This document shows, in pieces, positions 22,715-34,500 of a DNA stretch of 64,000 nt. A program made the translations under genes and the position numbers. How positions within the stretch are numbered: the first letter of the stretch is position 1; the number at the start of each line of letters is the position of its first letter. The notes under the pieces were generated by a model that was given only the letters and a program-made list of their open reading frames with translations, did no database searches and was not told the DNA's origin. This DNA is from Blepharisma japonicum (lineage: Eukaryota; Ciliophora; Heterotrichea; Heterotrichida; Blepharismidae): the NCBI GenBank assembly GCA_949751835.1, contig CATKHK010000040.1:1-64000 (forward strand). The letters run 5' to 3'.

Positions 22715-23169
22715 ATGAATAATACAGGTTGGATACTGAGAACGCAGTCGATATGCAATACAAAGTGTTGGATTGATTTCAAGTGAATAAAGAAGAGAGA
22801 ATGACAATTCAAGTATGAAAAAATACCCAAACTTTTAGGATTTTTAGGAGCAAGAAACCAAGGAAAGCTTTAGCGATGTACTTGTAAAATATAAGTGAGC
22901 GCTGCACTGCTATATGAAAAATATTCGGACTTAGAACTGGAGCCAATTTACAAATAATTGCAGGTTTAAAAGGCATTTGGTGGACAGCCCATATTGCAGA
23001 TGAGATTGAGGATGAAATACATTTAATAGAAGAATTTAAACTCTATTTGGAGGGTAGAAAAGAAATTATGATTTTTATGGAGAAATTATTAAAAGAAGTG
23101 AGTTTAACTGGAGACGTGCTATATGGTTGAAGATTTGAGCTGATGCTAATAAAGAAGTATCGAGATTAG
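22715..23169 (+). pseudogene. Possible decayed gene
   Basis: The stretch is richer in purines and GC than the flanking spacer and reads as protein in pieces lying in different frames. One frame, from the ATG at 22715, gives a segment ending K-L-L-G-F-L-G-A-R-N-Q-G-K-L before TAG, then A-A-L-L-Y-E-K-Y-S-D-L-E-L-E-P-I-Y-K before TAA. Another frame gives an 84-codon open run containing I-A-D-E-I-E-D-E-I-H-L-I-E-E-F-K-L-Y-L-E-G-R-K, up to TAG at 23167-23169. No single 15-nt intron reconciles the frames; one 16-nt GT..AG candidate repairs only the first break. A pseudogene with stops and a frameshift is the simplest reading. The family is not recognised, and the longest run is not far above chance. 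Confidence 0.35.
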
Positions 23170-23232
23170 TGAAATTATAAATAGCAATATTCATGATTTG
23201 TGGTAAATGCTGTTAGAATAAGAGAGAAATTG

Positions 23233-23246
23233 ACCCCTTAAGGGGT
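23233..23246. repeat. 14-bp perfect palindrome
   Basis: ACCCCTTAAGGGGT is a perfect inverted repeat in the spacer just after the coding-like relic. It could be chance or the footprint of a protein-binding or element terminus. No partner copy was noticed in the window. Confidence 0.6.
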
Positions 23247-23443
23247 GATACCCGTTTAAAAAATAAATAAAAAATAAAGCTTATTTAAAAGAATTCATAT
23301 CAGCAGTGGCATTTAATTATCTTATTTGGTTTATTTAATCATTTTTTATAACATTGAATTGTTTCTGTTTTTCTTCTATTTTCAGTGGAATATCGGTACC
23401 TTTATTATTTGCTTGATTTATCATCTTAGTGATTTATAAGTTC

Positions 23444-23463
23444 ATAATAATAATAATAATAAT
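23444..23463. repeat. (ATA)n microsatellite
   Basis: Six to seven ATA units about 130 bp upstream of the second CDPK gene. Confidence 0.85.
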
Positions 23464-23592
23464 CTCTAGATGATTTAACGGCACAATACCAAAAATAAAT
23501 CTATTCTAAAAAAATGAGTTAAATAAAAAAATTCTGCCTTTATTTATCTGAGTTTTATCCAAAAAACCATTTCTATCAGTATTATAAAAACT

Positions 23593-25059
23593 ATGGGCTG
23601 TTGCGGATCTTCAAATCCAAATAAGCAAATGATAATTTCGCCACTAACAACATCACCTCAAAAGCAAAACATGAAAGTTTGTGCAGGAACTTTTATAAAA
23701 ACGCAGCTCTCTCCTTTTTCTGAAGTCTACATGCAAGGAAATCGAATAGGTCTAGGTGGCTTTGGAGAGGTTAGAAGATGCACCCACCGTATAACTGGGG
23801 CTCTTCGTGCTGTAAAAATTTACTCAAAAGAGCTTTTTGGTCCAAACTCAACTCAGCAAGGGAAAATGCTTGAAGAAATGGAAATTCTAAGGAAATTGGA
23901 CCACCCTAACATTATCAGAGTCTATGACTTTTTCGAAGACTCAAAGAACTACTATTTAGTTATGGAGTACTGTGAAGGCGGCGAGCTCTTCAACAAAATA
24001 GAAAGGATGGCTAAGTTCAGTGAAGATGATGCTGCTTTGATAATGAGGCAGTTGATGTCAGTTGTAGCATTTTGCCATTCAATGGGAGTTATCCACCGAG
24101 ACTTGAAACCAGAAAATATCATGGTTGAGGAGAGAAGCAGAAAGCTAAATATAAAAATAGCAGATTTTGGGACTGCCTGCTATTTAGATCAAAACCATGA
24201 AACGACTGGAGTTATAGGGACTGCCTATTATATGGCTCCTGAAGTATTTGATGGTTCATATAATGAAGCATGTGACGTTTGAAGCTGCGGAGTGATCATG
24301 TATATTTTGCTGACAGGAAATCCTCCCTTTGGAGGGAAAACTGATGAAGAAATCATTGCAAAAGTAAAAGAAGGAACTTATAAAACAGACTCCACAGAAT
24401 TCAACTTAATTTCTCCAGAAGCCATTGACTTAATAAAAAAACTGATAGCTCCTTTGAACGAAAGAATTTCTGCTTCACAGTCTTTAAGCCATCCATGGCT
24501 TAACCGAAGCAGGCCAACAGTGGAAGCTCCTGTATTAAAAGCAGTGATCAAAAATTTACAAGACTTCCGAACCACTTTAAAGCTGAGAGATGCTTTGTTG
24601 ACGTTCATTACTTCACAACTTGTCAATTATAGAGAACTCAAAGAGCTTAGAGATGCCTTTGTAATCTTAGACCATGACGGAGACGGAAAAATCGGTAAAG
24701 AGGACCTTTTCGAACAATTAAGTGGAATTATTCCAGGTGATGCTGCTTATACTCAAGCTGAAGAAATCCTGTTAAATGTAGATAGCAATAACGACGGATA
24801 TATTGAGTTCACAGAGTATTTAAGAGCCACAATCGACAAAAAGGTGCTACTTTCTAACGAAAACCTTTTGGCTGCCTTTTCAATTTTGGATAAGCACAAA
24901 ACCGGGAAAATTTCAGTTGCAGACTTCATGAGCGTTCTTGCGGATAGAGAAGAATACGATCTGAACTTATGGAGTGAGCTCGTCAGAGAGGCGAACCCTG
25001 ACGGAAGAGGAGAATTTGATATGGAAGAGTTCACGAAGCTCCTGATGAACAAGATCTAG
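23593..25059 (+). CDS. Calcium-dependent protein kinase (CDPK), copy 2
   Basis: The 488-residue CDPK is interrupted only by one TGA, at the invariant Trp of D-V-W-S-C-G (kinase subdomain IX), which is one of the cleanest proofs of UGA=Trp here. The N-terminus M-G-C-C-G-S-S predicts myristoylation and palmitoylation. Kinase motifs: G-L-G-G-F-G, Lys75 in R-A-V-K-I, H-R-D-L-K-P-E-N (Asp170), D-F-G (191-193), A-P-E. Four EF-hands follow: D-H-D-G-D-G-K-I-G, D-S-N-N-D-G-Y-I-E-F (both canonical), D-K-H-K-T-G-K-I-S and N-P-D-G-R-G-E-F-D (both variant). It differs from copy 1 in spacing and sequence, so it is an old paralogue and not a recent duplicate. It ends 81 bp from the convergent cyclase array. 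Confidence 0.95.
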
Positions 25060-25140
25060 ACGATGTAATTTACTTTGGAACTCCAAGTAGTTTATTTATT
25101 ATTCTAAATTTTGAAATTATTGATCTAGATTACAAAATTT

Positions 25141-28100
25141 CTAATTTTTGACAATGAGGAAAGAGTTGATGGTGCGGTTGATTGACTCAATTTCCACTGC
25201 CTTGTAAGAATTAAAAGTAAACATTCCTGGCTTATAGCTTTCTATTAGGTTTTTGGTGGCTTCACTTACGTTGATGGAGCCTGCAACCCCGCTGCTTTCC
25301 ATTTTATTAGCAATAAGCACGTCATCTCCATAAATATCATACCTCACAATGCTAGTCCCAGCAATTCCTCCAATGATGTTCCCTGTATGGATGCCTATCC
25401 TCATGCCTAAGTTTAAATAGAGTTCCTGATTTATAGCGCTGATAATTTCATTCAACGAATTAGCGAAATTGATAACATTCAAGCATTCTTCTCCTGGATC
25501 TCTCTCTTCTGTTCCCAAAAATCCAATAGCCACATAACAGTCTCCTATTGTGTGCACCTTATATACGTTGTTTTCGACACATTTTCTATCAAATCTTGTA
25601 TAAAGCTCTGAAAGCATCCCAACAACTTCTTTTGCATTGTGGTAAGAAGACCATAGAGTAAAACCTGCAATGTCTGCATATAAAATTGTGACTTCGTTAA
25701 AAGAGTCTGTATTTGCAACTTCTTCTTTTAAGTTATGATACACATGGGGAGGCATCATCTGGGTCAATAAGTCTTCTGTTTTCTTCAGCTCTTTTTTAGA
25801 ATATTCTTCTGAGGCAAAAAATATCCTTAAGTCTCTCTCTCGAAAATAGGCAATTAGTAGGCAAATTATTGTGAAGAAAATGGAAAAGAAGACATGGTGG
25901 CTTATATAATAAGGATCTATTATTAGTAAAGCTACTGCATGGAATGCTGAAATAAAGACAGTGAATAGAAAAGTATTTTTGAAGAAATTGCAGACACATT
26001 GACTTGATATAAGAGTCATAAAAAGTACATAAGCTTCTTTGATTATTTCTGCTTTGGAGTCATCCTGAAGGATGTTTATAAGGATTGTCCAGATCATTGA
26101 CAAAGAATATGTAAATCTCAAAACCCAAGCAAATGCAAGGGATTTGTAATTGTTCTTGAACAAGATAAGAAGAGTTCCATAAGTCAAAAACATGGCAAAG
26201 TAAAAAAAAATGTCTATGTATTTGTATTTAACGTCATGGCCATCTATAAATAATTCAGCAATACTCAACGTCATCATCGTGAGATTGCAGAACAGTAATA
26301 CCAGGAAGCTTCTTAACAAGATTGGATAATTAGTTTCTAGCATCTGAGACCTGAGAGCTGTTTCTTTTGAACTGTAAGAGAAAACAAATGATGTAATCTT
26401 GATAGGCTCTGGAGATTCTGATGATAGCTTCGCTGAAATGATTCCATAATCAGTATCATCAACAAATTCAGAATCATGAAATGATGATTTTCTGCCTGAT
26501 GTTGGCACGATTGGAGATAGCTCGTTAGTGAGAAAAAGGTTTTTAGCCATATTGTATGAATTTGTGCTAAGTCTTTTTAATTCATTTGGCAGAGGTGCTG
26601 GCCCTTGAGTTCTTCTTCTACCTGATTTAAGATCGCTAAGCTCATCTGATTTAACAATAAAAGTCCTCATTGTGCCTTTTCCTTTAACTTCAATCAAATT
26701 CTTAGTAAAATAGAGCCCAGACTTGTCGTCTAAATATGAATAAGTGTCCTCAGAAATTTGTATTGAGTTTGGGGTTTCAATTGTCGTTGACATTCTGCTA
26801 GCAGTATTTACGGTATCTCCTACTAAAGAAAACTGAGGCTTGTGGAAGCCAACAATTCCAGCTACAACTGGACCAGTATGGATTCCAATTTTTACCTGCA
26901 AAGGCTTTCTCAGCCTTATTTGTTTAATTACTCCAAGAATCCCCAATCCCATTTCAATGGCTCTTCTTGAATGATGCACAGTATTAAAAGAAGCTGACAT
27001 TTCAGCATCACTATCTGTAAGGCCTGCACAAGCCATATAAACCTTTCCCACTGTTTCTATTTTGGCAACTCCTGTTGATTCGCATACCATATCGAACTTT
27101 TTATAGATATCATCAATAAAATATGAGACTTCTGACTGAGGAAATGCAGAAATAATTTCTTCAAACTGGCAAATCTCACAAAACAGCACAGTAACGACTC
27201 CTTGGTCTTCTGCAATATACCTAATCCCATCTTTTACTCTTTTCCTGACAAAAGCTGGAAGTACAACATCTAAAACTTGTTGAGATTTCTCTACTTCAAT
27301 TTCCACTTTTTTCATGAGCACATATCGTTTTCTGCTTGATTTCTCCGTGAAATAGCCAATAACTGCAGCTTGTAGCACAATGGATATCAAGATGGCCATA
27401 AATTCAATTGCATAGACCAGGCCAATATCAACTGAATATTCAACAATAAAAGCATAAATCTGTACAATTGTCAAGATTGGGACACTGATAGATGACATTA
27501 CAATCATTTCAAACCAGAAAAAGCTAGTTCCTATTGTAAACAATGGAGAAAGGCTGGTATAAACAATTGGATCAAATATCTCAAATATAAGCTCTAATAG
27601 TATAACTACTACTGTTGTGTAAAGTCTTATGATAACAATGATACACTTGTAGTTTTTCTCGTAATAGCTTGAGAAGACAAAAGCAATTAGAATGCAATAG
27701 AGAAAAATTGAGATACACATAAATGATAAATAGGCGTTTTGGTCTGAAATCTTGAAGTATGAGTCTATTAAAAAGCCGATTATCAATACAAATAGCAAGA
27801 GCCAAGGTATTCTTAAGGTTTTTGAGCTCACTTTGTTTTTTTCATCAATGTACTCAGCTTCTCGAGTTTTCGAAATAAATTTTAGCGTCCATTTGCTCAT
27901 TTCAAAAGTGTTGGTGCTTTGATTTATATACTTAGTTTTCTTGTAAATCGCATCTAAGTTGTCTTTGAAGATCTCAGCTTTGGATTTGAGTTTCACTATG
28001 AGATCAAAATCTTTGAGTGACTGGATAAAGTCAGTCAAGATTGGGACGAATAATGAGCGGAACGTTTTCCTTACATAAATTATCACGAAACAAGCCATCA

Positions 28101-31100
28101 AAGTTACTAAGATGTACAGAAAGTAAACTGGTGAGCCATTTATCACATCCAAATATCCGTAATTATCGTAATCATCATAATTTGATAATACAACGCTATA
28201 AACAACTAATGAAATAGTTGAAATCAGATACGACAGAAGAGTCCATTTATGAAATGATCGAGTTTCTACAAGGACATATAGCAGAGATCCTCCAACCATT
28301 GAAAAATATAAAACCCATTCCATACAAGCCAAACTTAAAGTGAAGCCTTGATCATCAGTAGTTCTAATCAAATACATTGGGAAATAAATAATCAAAGCTT
28401 GGAAAAGGGCCATCAGAAATACCCACAAAAATGACCAATAATTCAGTAAAAGGTTTTGTTTGTAAATGCTATAAACTTGAGGATTCTTCAAAATTTGCCA
28501 TCTTTCTAAATCCTCATCAAAAATTCCAACTGTCACAGTTGGAAGCATTATAAATAAAAATAAATAAATTGCTACCATTTCAGGCTCGAAAAGGCTCCCT
28601 CCATATGACCTAGACGCATTGCAATGAAAAAAGAGTATCAGCACTAGCAAACAATTTTTAAAAAATATCATGAGCACTACATTTGATATTTTTGCATAAT
28701 TTCAGTGTCCTTGAAACAGCACAAGCTCTTTTATTTGAGAAAATTTTGAGATAGAGATATGAGGCAGATGTGAAACATCAGAATTTTCTAGTCCAATACC
28801 TACATGAGCAGACTGGATCATTCCTAAGTCACTTTTTCCATCGCCTATTGCTAGGAATAAAGGACTATATGAAAAATTGTATCTCAAAAATCCAGCTATT
28901 TTAGTTTTGTCTTCTGGTAGAAGAGAATAAAAGCAAACGCTTTTAGCAGCACACAATAAAATAGCAAAATATTTTCGGTTTTCCTCTGATTGGAGGCCAT
29001 ATTCTAGTCCTGATCTATCAACACAAAGAGAAAAATCTGTAAATTCACATGCAGGAGGCTCAAATGTCGGCATTTCCACATTTTTTGAGTGGGCTAAATG
29101 AGAAACAATCGTAGGGATGCGTCTCATTCTTCGAATTTCCAAATGATTTGTCCCTGTTGCAAACAAATTGATTTCTTCTGCCTCATCATCCTCAGCACTC
29201 TCCTTTGACTCCTCAGAAACCTCCTCATTAAATGGTAAATTAACATTCGCAAAAGTTGTCTTAATGAGATTTATCATTTCGAGTCTACAGTCGAGTTCAG
29301 ATGTAAGCTCATTCAGCATAACAATCTTTGTATTCGCGTCAATAACTTTTGAAGAAATTGCTGTACAAATAGAGTTCTCTTCACTATCTCCACTTACCAT
29401 CCAAAATTTAATGCCTGCTTCAGTAAGTAAAGAAACAGCTTCTTTTGTATCTTCATGGACTTCGTCTTCAAGCCCAATTATTCCTAAGAAATTCAGCTTT
29501 AATTCTAAATTTGTAAAGAGATCTTCAATTTTTCCTTCACTGTTCACAGGAGATGCTTTAGCAATTTTATAAGAATACTTAAATTCTTCAATTTCAACGT
29601 CAGTAAATGTGCGATAGCCAACAAAAATTAGTTTCTTCCCAGACATCTGTGTTTCATAGCCATTATTTTCCATATAATGTCGAAAAGCTTGTGAAGCTGT
29701 AAAAGATCGTAGCATTTCTGCCTTTCTCCCTTTTACATATAAAATGTTTTGGCCTTTAAAAGAGTCTTTTACCATTATTCTTGATTTTTGAAGCTTATTA
29801 GAGTATCCTTTTGAGCTTATAATATCAAGGTCAACTTCAGTGCCCCAATAGTCCAATTTTATTTTTTTGTTTGACCTTGAAATTACTTCAACCCCAAGCT
29901 CATTGCTAGCTCCTGCCATCGCATGATCTTCAATTGAAAAAGTATTGGACACCTCCTGTCCAACTACTCCTGAAATATTACAAATCGCCATGCACATCAC
30001 AAAATAATAAGCTGGCGAAAAACTCTCTTTATGCTCTACAAGTTCCATTTTTAAGTCAGTAAAAGTGCTAAAATTCTTGACGTTCATGATTCTCTGACTA
30101 GTAGATTCTTCATATTGCTCTGTTTCTTTTAGCCGATCCCTTATATAAGTTTCACCGTCTAATATACATATAGGTAAAAGTACGTTATTCGATGTAATTG
30201 TGCCTGTCTTGTCAGTAATTATATACTCTATCTGCCCCAGTTCTTCACAGACATCAAATGTATTAAATTTTATGCCTGGGATTTTTTTAGAGATTTTTAG
30301 AGTAAAAATCAACTGAAAAATCTTGATGCAAATAAACAAGCAAGGCGGCACAAGTCTATGGAATAAAAGTATGGAGTTGATGGTGAAATGAAGATTATTG
30401 TCTCCAAACTTGAGGCCAAAACCAAATATATTAATCATGCAGCTTAAAAATGTTAACATAAGTGATATAGCGATCATCCAAAAAACAACGACATTGAGCC
30501 TTGTCTCTAAAAGTGATAGTCTTCTAACCACCTTTTTATTCTTTTTGATGTCACCATTTGTGTATATTACAACTGCATAAATCCAGTCAATATTCAGAAT
30601 CTTTGCACCGCTTTTTATATAGTTGCATTCCTGCAATGGAGTAGACTTTGGATTTGACTTCAGTTTGATTGACCCTGAAAATTTCACCGGCCTTTCTTCT
30701 GGTATCCTTATTGTTGCATTGCATTTGCTGAGCTCATCCATTGTTTCATATAATCCTAATGAGCTTGATATAAATCTAGTTTCCTTTGTAGGCTTTTTTA
30801 TATCAAACTGCATTTCTCCTATATTTTCTGTCATATCTACATGAAATTCTTGCTTATTGTCACAGGTGCATAAAATAATTAAATCTGCAGGTGCTTTGCT
30901 ATTTCCATTTATTATCAAGACATCCCCAACAGATATATTTTTACTCTTTTTGGTCTCAATCTTCTCAGTAGAGAGTGATTTAAATTCACTGTTATTTAAT
31001 TCATTGTCATATCTGTGTCTTTTAAGGTCAATGTATCCATCAGAAAGGATTCGTAAAATGAATATTGAAGAAAAGGGCACCAGATCAATGATAGCATCCT

Positions 31101-31338
31101 TTGTGTATCCACTAAAATACAATTCGAGAATTATGACAAATAAGTACCATAAGTACCATAACTGACGAAATTGTTCGAATATTGTTTTGGGAATGAAGTT
31201 CATTAGAGAATAATGAGCTGTTACAATTGCATTACCTTGAGACAAATGCTTGGAAACTTGGCTGTTCAGTAAGTTGATAGTCCTAATATTCGCTGCATTT
31301 TCAGGTTGCTTGCAGCTTTTTTTGTGTTTATCCGGCAT
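25141..31338 (-). CDS. P4-ATPase-like / guanylyl cyclase fusion, copy A
   Basis: One uninterrupted frame of 2,065 residues (TGA=Trp). The N-terminal ~1,000 residues are P4-ATPase (flippase)-like: start motif N-F-I-P-K-T-I-F-E-Q-F, actuator I-G-E-M-Q (canonical T-G-E/D-G-E-T), phosphorylation site D-K-T-G-T with Asp376, nucleotide-domain V-K-G, S-G-D, and hinge G-D-G-K-S-D. The C-terminal half has two sets of membrane segments, each followed by a cyclase domain. The first cyclase domain (from ~1380) is C2-like: it lacks both metal Asp (F-C-E-I, V-G-K-V) but has the guanine-specifying Glu in K-I-E-T-V-G and N-x-x-S-R in D-T-V-N-T-A-S-R-M. The second (from ~1880) is C1-like with both metal Asp (Y-A-D-I-A-G-F, I-G-D-C-Y-V). 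This matches the known ciliate/apicomplexan guanylyl cyclases with swapped halves. cGMP production at the plasma or ciliary membrane is expected; flippase activity is uncertain. Confidence 0.93.
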
Positions 31339-31587
31339 TATTTATAGTTTTAATCTTAAAATGTTTTAACTTCACTGTCTTTATGATTTAATTTATTCGA
31401 CAGTAAATCAAAAAAATGAATTTTCCTAAGATTTATGCTACATAAACTGCTTCAAACAAATAAAATTTGAAATTTCTATTCAAAATTTAACTTAAATCTG
31501 CCTAAATCATTTACTGACGGTTTATAAATTCTGAAAATGAAAATTCCAAATTTTATTTTTTAATCAGTTTTCTAAATGAGTTAATTT

Positions 31588-34500
31588 TTATTTAAAATTA
31601 ATAAAATATGATTTAACATTTCTTTTGATAGCATCAATTTCGATTTCTTTATTGAACGTAAAATTAAACATCCCAGGCTTATATTTTTCGATGATATTTT
31701 TGGTAACTTCACTTACATTAATAGATCCACCAACTCCATGACTTTCCATCTTATTTGCAACTGATACATCGTTTCCATAAATATCATACCTCACTATATT
31801 TGTCCCAGCGATTCCACCAATTATTTTTCCTGTGTGAATTCCTATTCTCATGCTGAGATTTAAAAATAGTTCTTCATTCACTATTCCAATGATTTCCTGT
31901 AGAGAGTGAGCAAAATTTATTATATTGAAGCATTCATTCGCTGGATCTCTATTATCGTTCCCCATGAGTCCAATTGCGACATAGCAGTCTCCAATTGTAT
32001 GGACTTTATAAACGTTATTTTCAACACATTTTTTATCAAATCTTGTATAAAGCTCCGAAAGCATCCCCACAACTTCAGAAGCATTGTGATCTGAAGACCA
32101 AGCAGTAAATCCTACAATATCAGCATATAATATAGTGACCTCAGTAAATGTATCTGTATTAGCGACTTCTTCTTTCAAATTATGATACACATGAGGTGGC
32201 ATCATTTGTGTTAACAAATCTTCTGTCTTTTTCAGTTCAGAGCTGGCATATTCTTCTAACGCATAAAACACCCTCAAATCTTTTTCTCTCAAATATGTTG
32301 TAATTATTACAATAATCACAAAAAACGCTGAAAATAAAATGTGATGTCTTAAGTAGTTTATATCAATAATAATTAATGATATAACATAGAAAACTGAAAT
32401 ACAGATTGAGAAGAGAAAAGTGTTCTTGAAAAAGGTAAAGGAGCACTGGCTTGAAACCAAAATCATAAAAAGAATATAAGTCTCATTTATAATTTCTAAG
32501 TTAGGATTGTTCAAGACAAGATTTGTGATTATACTGTAAGAGATAGACAAAAGGTAACAAATTTCTAAGGACCATGCAAATATCTTGCTTCGGTGATTTA
32601 TTTTTAGAAATACTAGAAGGATCCCATAAGCAAAAGCCTCAATAATATAAAAGAAAAAATCAAGGAAAGCTTTAAAGCTTTCATCTCCAAATCACATAGT
32701 ATGAATTGCTTGAATGCCAGCCATAGATAAATTGCACAGAACAAAGCACAGCAGCCCATAAAACAAAATTGATTTATTGCTTTCAAGCATCTGCATCCTT
32801 ATTTCTTTTTCCTTCTCATCTTCATTAAATATCGCAGTAAAGAGTTTTATAGGCTCAAATACTTTGGCTTCGGTTTTTCCAAAAAGGTCTGTTGCATCCA
32901 TAACTTCCATCAGCTCAGGTGCAACTGTTGATGTCTTTTTAGCACTCATTGGAGTAAACGATTTAAAATCGCTGGAGCTTCTTTTAACATTATAAGGATG
33001 CTGGAATCCGCTACTAGCTTTCTTTATTGGGCTTGTAAACATATTTTTTGTGGTGCTTCTTGCCTTGCAGCGTAATACTTCTCCAGGTTTTACATAGTAA
33101 GTTTTCATTTCTCCTTTTCCTTTAACGTCAATGGTTTGTTTTGTGAAATGAAGACCATCTCTTTCTTCGAGATGATGATAGGTGGACTTAGAAATTTGGA
33201 CACGATCAGGATCTACTATGGTTGAGGCCATTCTGCTGGCTGTATTTACTGTATCACCTACCAGAGAAAACTGAGGCTTATGAAAACCTACAACTCCAGC
33301 TACAACTGGCCCTGTGTGTATTCCAACCCTGACCTGTAGTTGCTTTTCTTTCCTCAATCTTACTTTCTTAGCAGCACTGATAAGCCCGAGCCCCATTTCT
33401 ATTGCTCGCCTTGTATGAGAAACCTCTCTGAAAACTGGAGAAATTTCAGCATCACTGTCATTTAGTCCTCCACAAGCCATATAAACTTTCCCTACCGTTT
33501 CAATTTTAGTCATCCCAGTTGACTCACATACAGTATCAAATTTTTTAAAAATATCGTCAATAAAATATGATAATTCTGTGTGTGGATAATCAGAAACTAT
33601 TCTTTCAAAGTCGCAAATTTCACAAAATAAGACAGTAACAACTCCTTGGTCTTCTGCTATATATCTACAGCCATCTTTGACTCTTTTTCTTACAAATGAC
33701 GGCAGAACAACATTGAGAACTTGCATCGATTTTTCTACTTCAATTTCGACTTTTTTTAATAGGATATATCGTTTCCTATTTCATTTTTCAATTACATAGC
33801 CAATAAGAGATGCTATTACGATTAGTGAAATATATAAGGTCACAAATTCTAAGCTAGCCACTAGAGCATCAGAAAAATCCAATTCACAGAAAAAGTCATA
33901 GGTTACAATTGCAGTTGTGATTATTGAACAAAGAATTGTAGCTGAGACCATTTCGATTCAGAGAAGGCTAGTTCCTATTAAGAAGAGAGGAGGCCAATTT
34001 GTAATAATTATAGGATCAAAAGTATCATAAACTAGTTTTGCAATAATTACAATCACAGTATTGAATAACCTGGTGAAAAATATTAATGACTGCAAATGCT
34101 GTTGAAAATATTTGGTAAAAATGGTGATTGTCAAAATACAGTAAATAGACACAATGCTTATCATAAATGGAAAATAGTCATCAGGATTTGATACATTGAA
34201 GTATGAATCAACAAAAAAATCAATAAATAGCAAATTTAATGAAAGCATGAGAAGTCTATATGATTGTATATTGCTGGCTTTGATTTCTTCCATGTATTGA
34301 GCCTCTCTGCTTTTTGAAGTAAATTTCAATGTCAGCGCATTGATATCAAAACTTGTTTGATTTTCCTTTGAGTTTTTTGTTTTTTTATAAATAGCTTGCA
34401 GGTTGTTCTGGAAAGCCTCAATTTTCGATTTGACTCTAACAATAAGCTTGCTTTTAGTCGAATTAGCAAAATCAGCTAAGCCTGGAATGAATAGTGAAGT

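Larger units (their letters stand above)
22340..23592. other. Divergent spacer with coding-like relic
   Basis: About 1.25 kb separate a minus-strand and a plus-strand gene. It contains a coding-like relic (22715-23169), a perfect 14-bp palindrome (23233-23246) and an (ATA)n microsatellite (23444-23463). The final 100 bp before the CDPK start are extremely AT-rich. Confidence 0.5.
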
